From DASVEE01 sp036380735 (lineage in GTDB: Bacteria > Acidobacteriota > Thermoanaerobaculia > Gp7-AA8): a stretch of 64,000 bases of DNA. The notes under the pieces are model-generated. The model ran no database searches. It was given only the letters and a program-made list of their open reading frames with translations, and was not told the DNA's origin. Location of the stretch: assembly GCA_036380735.1 (NCBI GenBank), contig DASVEE010000006.1, positions 1 to 64,000 on the forward strand. Reading direction: 5' to 3'. This document shows, in pieces, positions 58,648 to 64,000 of the stretch. The translations under genes were made by a program, and so were the position numbers. Numbering within the stretch: position 1 is the stretch's first letter; each line of letters starts with the position of its first letter.

Positions 58648-59745
58648 ATGACGGAATCGGGCATCGTGCAGGCAGTCTTCTTTTCGAGTGCTTTCGTGCT
58701 GCTCGGCGTCTTCGCCTGGATGCCGGTGACGCGCGGCGCACGCGCCTTCTTCGGCGTGCGCGTGGAGCCCGAGTACTTCAGCGGAGCGGGGAAGCGCGTC
58801 CTGCTGCGCTACCGGCTCGCGCTGGCGGCGCTGTTCCTCGGTCTGATCGTGGCTGCTGCTGCACTACGGCCGCTCGTGGCTGAGCCCATCGCGATCGTTG
58901 CCGCGGAGCTGCTGCTGCCGGTGGCCGCGTTCTTCATCTATATGCGCTTCGCGTCGGTCGTACGGCCGCACGCCGTTGCCGGCGATGCCACACGCTTCGC
59001 CTCGTCGATGCGCGAGCGCGGCACGAGGAACCGTCTGTGGCTCGACGCGATCGTGGCCACGCTCACCGCGCTGGCGTTCGCCGTGCCGCTGCTCTCGTAC
59101 AACGAGATGCCGCTCCGCGTGCCGATCCACTGGAACGCGGCGGGGAAGGTGGACGGCTGGGTCGAGCGCAACCTTTCCGTCGTGCTGTTCATCCCCGCGC
59201 TCGCGGCGTACCTCGAGCTCTTCCTCCACGTGCTGCGCCGTGATTTCGGCGGAGCGAAGATGACGCTTCCGGCGGATGCGACCGAGGAGTATCTCGCGGC
59301 GAAAGAGCAGTACCTGCGGGCGAACGTCGACACGCTCGACTGGGCGCGCGCGATGATCGCGGTGACGTTCTGCGGCATCTCGCTGATGCAGACGTTCACG
59401 GCCGTCGCGCGCCTGAAAGCCGCCGAGCCGTTCGCGCGCGCCACCGTCTTCCTCGGCATCGTCGCCCTCCTCGGCGGCATCGTCTTCTTTCTCGTGCGCA
59501 TGCTCGGCATCAATGACCGGCTGCAGCAGAAGACCGGCAACGACTACGCGCAACGGCCCGTCGACGAGCGGCACTGGCGGCACGGCGGCCTGACGTACTC
59601 GAACCCGGACGATCCGGCGCTGGTCGTGGAGAAGCTGGTGGGCATCGGCTACACCATGAACATGGCCCATCCCGGCGTGCGCAATCGGCTGCTGCTCATG
59701 AGCGGCATTCCGCTCTTCGTGGTTTGGGCCATCGTGGCCATGTAG
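58648..59745 (+). CDS. DUF1648/DUF5808 family membrane protein
   Basis: A 365-residue protein with about seven hydrophobic helices and GGAGG before the ATG. The DUF1648 signature is SYNEMPLRVPIHWNAAGKVD (about residues 151-170), here between helices, and the C-terminal DUF5808-like segment is DERHWRHGGLTYSNPDDPAL then VVEKLVGIGYTMNMAHPGVR. SdpI-like and DUF1648 proteins sit in operons with GntR/ArsR-type regulators and protect against envelope or toxin stress in some bacteria. Co-transcribed with the preceding regulator (21-bp gap). Confidence 0.88.
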   Translation: MTESGIVQAVFFSSAFVLLGVFAWMPVTRGARAFFGVRVEPEYFSGAGKRVLLRYRLALAALFLGLIVAAAALRPLVAEPIAIVAAELLLPVAAFFIYMRFASVVRPHAVAGDATRFASSMRERGTRNRLWLDAIVATLTALAFAVPLLSYNEMPLRVPIHWNAAGKVDGWVERNLSVVLFIPALAAYLELFLHVLRRDFGGAKMTLPADATEEYLAAKEQYLRANVDTLDWARAMIAVTFCGISLMQTFTAVARLKAAEPFARATVFLGIVALLGGIVFFLVRMLGINDRLQQKTGNDYAQRPVDERHWRHGGLTYSNPDDPALVVEKLVGIGYTMNMAHPGVRNRLLLMSGIPLFVVWAIVAM

Positions 59746-59861
59746 CTTTTGCGCTTCGCTCGAGCGGGCAGGGCCATAATGCTCACCGTGCGTGCGGCAT
59801 CTGCAGCCGGATGCCGCACGCACGAGTCACATCGCAGCAGGCGAGTGAAGGAGCGAATCGC

Positions 59862-60311
59862 ATGCACCTCAAGGCTCTCATCGCGGTGGTGATGTTCACG
59901 CAGGCGTGTGCGACGGTGCACCACGGCCGGCATCAGGAGATCAGCGTCGTCAGCGATCCCGCCGGCGCCAACGTCGAAATTCGCTGCGGCAAAGTGCAGA
60001 CGACGGTGGTGACGCCGGCGACGGTGCGCCTACCGCGCCGCGTCGAGGACTGCTCGCTGACGCTGGCGCACGCCGGCTATCAGTCCGAGACGGTGGTGTT
60101 CGACTCCGTCCCCAGCGGTTGGCTCTGGGCCAACTTCGCCGCACCGATCGCCGGCGGCGTGGTCGGCTCGACGCGCGGCTCCGACCAGGCCTTCGTCGAT
60201 TTCCTCGTCGGCGTCCTCTTCGGCGGACTCGGAATCGCCGTCGACGCCATGACGGGCGCGATGTGGGCGCTGGAGCCGGCCGCTGTCGAGCGCAAGCTGG
60301 CGCCGAATTGA
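59862..60311 (+). CDS. PEGA-like domain lipoprotein
   Basis: A 149-residue protein; GAAGGAG precedes the ATG. The signal ends in a lipobox (MFTQACATV, Cys16). The mature part starts with a PEGA-type beta sandwich: ISVVSDPAGANVEIRCGKVQ, TTVVTPATVRLPRRVEDCSL and TLAHAGYQSETVVFDSVPSG, then a Gly-rich hydrophobic hairpin (APIAGGVVGSTRGSD, VGVLFGGLGIAVDAMTGAMW) that probably inserts in or lies on a membrane. Proteins of this layout occur widely as small envelope lipoproteins of unknown role. Confidence 0.82.
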   Translation: MHLKALIAVVMFTQACATVHHGRHQEISVVSDPAGANVEIRCGKVQTTVVTPATVRLPRRVEDCSLTLAHAGYQSETVVFDSVPSGWLWANFAAPIAGGVVGSTRGSDQAFVDFLVGVLFGGLGIAVDAMTGAMWALEPAAVERKLAPN

Positions 60312-60606
60312 GGCGCCGCGGAGCGGAACGGGGAGCCCTGCGCGTAAGCCCGGGGTTGTTAGGCATCCCCATCGGAGCCGGCGGCTTGCGCCGGCGGCAC
60401 ACCCTGTGGCGCCGGCTTAGACGAACAGTCTTTGCCGCGCAGAAGTCTCCGACGGAGCGCGGTGCTTCGTCAAACGAAGCGAGGAGTGCGGTCCTGCGTC
60501 ATTCCTCGCGGGACAGACAGGAGGTGTCTCGCCACGTCGAACGACCTTGACGCGCTCCCATCCCGAACCTAGCTTGTAGGTAATCATCCATAAAGGAGGC
60601 TCGTCC
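60312..60606. other. Intergenic region with stem-forming sequences and a promoter
   Basis: No gene seen. It contains a GC stem near 60376-60398 (GCCGGCGGCTTGCGCCGGC), a longer structured stretch around 60460-60535 (ACGAAGCGAGGAGTGCGGTC; CAGACAGGAGGTGTCTCGCC) resembling dispersed intergenic sequence, and the promoter at 60547. Confidence 0.5.
60547..60575 (+). promoter_or_regulatory. Possible sigma-70 promoter for the fulvocin-like operon
   Basis: TTGACG (60547-60552) and TAGCTT (60570-60575) with a 17-bp spacer, 31 bp before the ATG; AAAGGAGG at 60592-60599 is a strong ribosome-binding site. Confidence 0.45.
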
Positions 60607-61299
60607 ATGCTACGCGTGATGATCGTGTGTTCGGTCGTGCTGCTGGCTTGTTCGACGACCGTATCCGCTGTTACTCCATCGATCGCTTCCCGTAGTCAGC
60701 GCACTGTTCCTGGGTCTCCGGACGCCGCCGCTCATACCTATGACCTCCTGCTGTCGAAGAGCAGAGCGGATCGAATTCGAGACTTTGCCGCATTACCGAG
60801 CTCCACGAAATCCGCCGTATGGGCTCACCGCCTTCTGAACGCGCTCGTTGAGCATCCCGAGTTCACGTCAGTGCAGCGAGCAGTCATCCAGGATGCGTTG
60901 TCTATACTCACGCCCGAATTTTTTGCAATCGAGCGTTCGCGTCCCACGTGGACAACCCTCGTGGAACTGCCGCTTCGCAGGCTGACGGCACGAGCGAATG
61001 CTGCGTTCGGTCCGGCGGTCGCGCGCGAACTGTTCGCTGAACTGGGGCCGCCGCCTCCTCCGGTGCCAATCGTGCAAGATCGGACGGTCGGGGCCGGGAA
61101 AGCGAGACTCACGCCCGTCAGCCAGAGCAATGTGATCAACGTCCCGCCATGCTCCTGCAGTCCCGAATCAGACTATTGCGACGGCTCCGGACTTGGCTTC
61201 TATTCCTGTGTACAAGGCGGCTGCTGGAGCACATCCGACGGATGCGGCACCTTCTGGCGATATGCCTGTACGGGCATATGCAAGATCAGAAATGGGTGA
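60607..61299 (+). CDS. Fulvocin-C-like bacteriocin precursor
   Basis: A 230-residue exported protein. The signal is MLRVMIVCSVVLLACSTTVS. A middle leader-like segment follows (RADRIRDFAALPSSTKSAVW then AHRLLNALVEHPEFTSVQRA), which matches the bacteriocin fulvocin C-related family. The final 49 residues form a compact Cys-rich unit, CSCSPESDYC ... SCVQGGCWSTSDGCGT ... ACTGICK, with eight cysteines. Mature fulvocin C of Myxococcus fulvus is about 45 residues with eight cysteines in four disulfides (established), so the C-terminus looks like a secreted antimicrobial peptide released from a precursor. Base composition is clearly lower in GC than in the flanking genes, suggesting separate ancestry. 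The next gene overlaps its stop. Confidence 0.8.
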   Translation: MLRVMIVCSVVLLACSTTVSAVTPSIASRSQRTVPGSPDAAAHTYDLLLSKSRADRIRDFAALPSSTKSAVWAHRLLNALVEHPEFTSVQRAVIQDALSILTPEFFAIERSRPTWTTLVELPLRRLTARANAAFGPAVARELFAELGPPPPPVPIVQDRTVGAGKARLTPVSQSNVINVPPCSCSPESDYCDGSGLGFYSCVQGGCWSTSDGCGTFWRYACTGICKIRNG

Positions 61300-61636
61300 T
61301 AGTCAGGAGAAGCGCTGCGGTCGTAGCGCTGGAAAAACGATGCGTTGCAGCTTCTGCAAGGTTGAGCGGGAACACGTCTTTAAAGGCGGGCCGCCGTATG
61401 TTTGCATTTGCCCCTCGTGCGTCAACGTCGCCGGTGGCGACGTGCCACCCGTGAAGAGCGGTGATGCGATTTGTCTGTTCTGTGGCCGGCCGGAACGGCT
61501 CTCGATGTTTCGCTTCTGGCGTCGTCCCATGGTGCTGGTCAGTCGTGCAGACGATGCGCGGATTTGCTCCACCTGTGTGCAGATCGCCCGCGACCATTTC
61601 CGCTGGAGAGGAGTCCTCGGTCATGCGAGCTCTTAA
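61292..61636 (+). CDS. ClpX-type C4 zinc-finger protein
   Basis: A 114-residue protein with two C4 zinc knuckles: RCSFCKVEREHVFKGGPPYV then CICPSCVNVAG, and ICLFCGRPERLSMFRFWRRP with RICSTCVQIARDHF. This arrangement matches the ClpX N-terminal zinc-binding domain, here without any ATPase domain. The start at 61292 overlaps the bacteriocin stop by 8 bp; an ATG at 61340 (MRCSFC) is a plausible alternative. It may be an immunity- or regulation-associated protein of the bacteriocin operon (inference only). It overlaps the next gene by 14 bp. Confidence 0.7.
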   Translation: MGDSQEKRCGRSAGKTMRCSFCKVEREHVFKGGPPYVCICPSCVNVAGGDVPPVKSGDAICLFCGRPERLSMFRFWRRPMVLVSRADDARICSTCVQIARDHFRWRGVLGHASS

Positions 61637-62291
61637 ATGCCCAACAGTGGTGGTCATCATGCTGGTGATGCTGGCCGCCCGGAATGCTGTTGCTTGTTGT
61701 GATCCCACTTACGATATCGGCTGTGTCTGCGACCAGTTTGGGTGCGAGATCGCCGCGTCGCCACTCGCGGTCAAGCTCTCAGCGGGGCCGTGGCGGCTCA
61801 CCGGCTTCGAGGATCCGGTTGAGTTTGATCTTCGTGCGACCGGCCGCAGGGAGATCGTGGGCTGGACTGCCCGCGACTCAGGCATCGCTTTCCTTTCACT
61901 GGACCGCAACGGCAACGGAAGGATCGACGACGGTTCGGAACTTTTCGGCGACGCAACGCCGCTTGCTGATGGAAGCCGTGCGGCGAACGGATTTGCCGCG
62001 CTCGTCCGGTATGACATGAATCTGGACGCAGTCATCGACAGGAGAGATACCATCTGGACCGCGCTCCTGTTTTGGATCGACAGTAACCATGACGGCCTTT
62101 CGCAGCCCGATGAGCTGACAAGCGTTGCCGAGTCGCCTGTCACCATGTTCGAGCTTGTGCACCACTGGACCGGCCGTCGCGACACATCGGGGAATTTCTT
62201 CCGCTATCAGGCGCAGGCACACATCGGTGGGAGCGTGCGCAGCTACTACGACATCTACTTCGGCTTGCGGCAGCAACCCGCTGCTCCGTAG
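61623..62291 (+). CDS. Exported EF-hand-like calcium-binding protein
   Basis: A 222-residue protein with a signal peptide (MRALKCPTVVVIMLVMLAAR) and four cysteines just after it (CCDPTYDIGCVCDQFGC). The mature domain carries two calcium-binding EF-like loops, DRNGNGRIDDGSELFGD (about 98-114) and DSNHDGLSQPDEL (about 156-168), with DLNLDAVIDRRDTIW-type loop between. The pattern D-x-[ND]-x-[ND]-G plus ELFG is widespread in surface proteins of this kind. Third gene of the fulvocin-like operon; its start lies inside the previous gene. Possible partner or cell-surface factor for the bacteriocin. Confidence 0.78.
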   Translation: MRALKCPTVVVIMLVMLAARNAVACCDPTYDIGCVCDQFGCEIAASPLAVKLSAGPWRLTGFEDPVEFDLRATGRREIVGWTARDSGIAFLSLDRNGNGRIDDGSELFGDATPLADGSRAANGFAALVRYDMNLDAVIDRRDTIWTALLFWIDSNHDGLSQPDELTSVAESPVTMFELVHHWTGRRDTSGNFFRYQAQAHIGGSVRSYYDIYFGLRQQPAAP

Positions 62292-62525
62292 CAGCCAGGG
62301 AATTGCCTTGGTGCGTGAAGCGGTGCCTCGTACACGGACGTGGTGAATCCAGAGAGCGGCTGCGAGGAGCCATCGTGACGGCATCATTCCTCACGCCCTG
62401 CACCCGTTGAGTCGCGTCGTCGACTTGATGCCGGACTGCCGTAAAGCCGGACCACGGATTGCATTCCATCCCGGTGCGGCCAGCAATGGCGCGCGGAACA
62501 TCAACTCGCACGAGGAGGATTGCGT

Positions 62526-62870
62526 ATGGCATTTCGTCTGGCTCTGGCATTCATTGCTTTACTCGCGGTGGCATCGGTCGCGAACGCTCAGTGCGCGACG
62601 TGTATCGGCGGCACGTGCCAGGAATGGTCCGGCGACCGCTGCAGCCGTACCTGCTGCATCGAAGGACCGGGAGCGCCCTGCCCGCTGAACGAGCGGACGT
62701 TCTGGTGCCCGACCTTCGCGACGCAGCCGTCGTGGCTGGTGCCGAAGGCGTACTTCACGACCGATCTGCCGCTCATCACAGAAGGCTCCGCGCTGCGGCT
62801 GCAGTACACGAAAGCGCACAAGGTGCAGCGCAAGTGCATGCCGCTGCTGGCGCGGCGCGACGCCGCGTAA
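62526..62870 (+). CDS. Small secreted Cys-rich protein
   Basis: A 114-residue protein with a signal peptide (MAFRLALAFIALLAVASVANA) and a cysteine-rich N-terminal part of the mature chain: QCATCIGGTCQEWSGDRCSR, TCCIEGPGAPCPLNERTFWC. Nine cysteines lie within about 45 residues, then a Cys-poor tail with one final Cys (RKCMPLL). GAGGA lies 7 bases before the ATG. No family recognised. It follows the bacteriocin operon by 234 bp, without a visible terminator between. Confidence 0.72.
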   Translation: MAFRLALAFIALLAVASVANAQCATCIGGTCQEWSGDRCSRTCCIEGPGAPCPLNERTFWCPTFATQPSWLVPKAYFTTDLPLITEGSALRLQYTKAHKVQRKCMPLLARRDAA

Positions 62871-62879
62871 CCGCCTCTG

Positions 62880-64000
62880 TCAGGAAGAGACGCGGCCACG
62901 CGTCTCTTCCTCTCTCTTCCGCAGTACATTCCCGGCCGCCGCAATCGCCAGCGCCGCGACGATGAGCAGCGCCGTGACGGTGAATGTCGTGCGCATTCCC
63001 GCCGCCACCGCTTCAGGCCGCGCGGCCATGAGGTTCGTCGTGCGTGCGCCGAGCGCGAAGACGGCGCCCATGACGGAGGCGCCGGTGATGAGACCGAGGT
63101 TGCGGGAGAGGTTGAGGAGGCCGGAGATGACGCCGCGCTGGTCGGGGCGCAGGTCCGCCATCACCGCGGTGTTGTTGGCGGCCTGGAAGAGCGCATAGCC
63201 GGCAGTCAGGATCGCCAGCGGTATGACGTAGCCGGCGATGCCGAACGTCGCCGGCATCATCGGAAGAGTCGCGGCGCCGGCGAGCATGCCGATCAGTCCC
63301 GCGAGCGTCATGCGATGCGCGCCGAAGCGATCGACCAGACGGCCGGCCGGCACGCCGGTCAGCGCGGCCACGAGCGGACCGCACGACATCGTGAGACCGA
63401 CGAGCGCCGCGTCGAGCGCCAGCGCTCTGGCGAGATAGAACGGCCCCACCACCAGCGTGGCCATGACCACGGTCGTGACGAGCGTGCTCATGACGAAGCC
63501 CGCGCTCAGAACTGGATCGCGGAACAGCGCCAGCCGCACCAGCGGCGAGGCGGCGGTTCTCTCCACGTGCACGAAGAGCCCCGCGCCGACAGCCGCAAGA
63601 ACCAGCAGCCCGCCATTGAGCAAACCGAAACTGCCCCGCCCCAACGTCATGGCCAGCGCGTACGCCGCCAGCGTCAACGCCAGCAGCAGCGTGCCGGCAA
63701 GGTCGAAGCTCTGCGTCCTCTCCGTCCCCTTCGTCCTATCGGTCCTATTCGTCCCATCGTTCCCTCGGGCTGGTGCCAGATACCGCCGCATCAGCAGCAA
63801 CGTCCCCACGCCCACCGGCACCATGACCAGAAAGATGCCGCGCCACCCGAAGCCAACGATCAGCACCCCGCCCAGCGACGGCCCCAGCGCCGTGCCGATG
63901 GCCGACATCGTCCCCAGCAACCCCATGGCGCTTCCCGTCTTTGCCTTCGGAACGCTGTCGCCGACGAAGGCCATCGTCAGCGCCATCATGATTGCCGCAC
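62880..64000 (-). CDS. MFS transporter, 5' end outside window, with an in-frame nonamer-repeat insertion
   Basis: The frame is open to the right edge (373 codons shown). Hydrophobic helices are visible, and LGLTMSCGPLVAALTGVPAG then RLVDRFGAHRMTLAGLIG is an MFS motif of the second half, typical of DHA2-like drug exporters. Residues around PARGNDGTNRTDRTKGTERTQSF are encoded by a nonamer half-element (63715-63768), an insertion of about 18 residues in a loop between helices. The frame is intact on both sides and sequence quality is good, so the gene is probably functional. The last codons form a terminator hairpin with the downstream side. Confidence 0.85.
   Translation of the reverse strand, partial: AAIMMALTMAFVGDSVPKAKTGSAMGLLGTMSAIGTALGPSLGGVLIVGFGWRGIFLVMVPVGVGTLLLMRRYLAPARGNDGTNRTDRTKGTERTQSFDLAGTLLLALTLAAYALAMTLGRGSFGLLNGGLLVLAAVGAGLFVHVERTAASPLVRLALFRDPVLSAGFVMSTLVTTVVMATLVVGPFYLARALALDAALVGLTMSCGPLVAALTGVPAGRLVDRFGAHRMTLAGLIGMLAGAATLPMMPATFGIAGYVIPLAILTAGYALFQAANNTAVMADLRPDQRGVISGLLNLSRNLGLITGASVMGAVFALGARTTNLMAARPEAVAAGMRTTFTVTALLIVAALAIAAAGNVLRKREEETRGRVSS
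62883..62910. terminator. Terminator hairpin at a convergent gene end
   Basis: A 12-bp perfect stem GGAAGAGACGCG / CGCGTCTCTTCC with a 4-base loop, then TCTCTCTTCC on the + strand. It lies in the last codons of the MFS gene and serves the + strand Cys-rich gene ending at 62870. Confidence 0.75.
63715..63768. repeat. Nonamer element, right arm, inside a coding region
   Basis: Five 9-bp units (GTCCTCTCC, GTCCCCTTC, GTCCTATCG, GTCCTATTC, GTCCCATCG) and the conserved end CGTTCCCTCGGG, 54 bp in total and in frame with the transporter. Confidence 0.9.

Overview
The window is a high-GC chromosomal segment from a free-living Gram-negative bacterium. Supporting features are outer-membrane barrel and Tat-exported proteins, many lipoproteins, c-type multiheme cytochromes, carboxypeptidase-regulatory-like secreted proteins, a TPR-CHAT protein, and a large set of short-unit palindromic repeats between genes. 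The mix is most like Acidobacteriota, with Myxococcota as the alternative; this is inference, since no rRNA or universal marker gene is present. I saw no tRNA, rRNA, CRISPR array or prophage.

Layout. 1-1840: a REP-associated (Y1/RAYT-type) transposase cut by the left edge, a 40-bp direct repeat, a small secreted Ig-like protein and a short gene remnant. 1927-12356: one tight six-gene operon for extracytoplasmic oxidation, comprising a RoxA-like diheme cytochrome lipoprotein, a GMC flavoprotein, a five-heme cytochrome, an outer-membrane beta-barrel, and the 2Fe-2S and Tat-exported molybdopterin subunits of an IorAB-type hydroxylase. 12473-17099: patatin-like lipase, endonuclease/phosphatase-family membrane protein, secreted matrixin-like protease with a partner. 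17288-22376: sigma-like factor, zinc-finger membrane anti-sigma-like protein, and a convergent TPR-CHAT protease-like protein. 22681-27788: lipoprotein, hybrid histidine kinase, DUF3817 protein, a 570-bp inverted repeat made of 21-bp units, and an MFS transporter. 27956-41581: a 1835-residue chimeric beta-helix/heparinase-like exoprotein, a six-heme cytochrome, a metallophosphoesterase and a large secreted protein with two heme motifs. 41763-48295: GT39-like glycosyltransferase, HExxH lipoprotein, AraC regulator, methyltransferase, DUF72 protein and a small membrane protein. 48758-53121: two tandemly duplicated secreted beta-helix/PPC proteins. 53353-59745: an anchored protein, an RmlD-like reductase, secreted proteins, and a GntR/DUF1648 pair with a visible promoter and operator. 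59862-62870: a PEGA-like lipoprotein, a fulvocin-C-like bacteriocin operon and a small Cys-rich exported protein. 62880-end: an MFS transporter cut by the right edge.

The most distinctive feature of the DNA is a family of about 16 intergenic elements built from a degenerate nonamer (GGACNNATN). They are usually arranged as two inverted arms with a conserved outer end (GGGGAACGATAGGAC and its complement). In four genes the element end supplies the stop codon (CGA TAG), and in one gene a half-element lies in frame inside a transporter. Two other hairpins of the same design but with different units sit between convergent genes, and a much larger 21-bp-unit version follows the DUF3817 gene. A separate 105-bp element with GGGGTCAG ends, a plausible partner of the RAYT transposase, lies between the two arms of one nonamer element.
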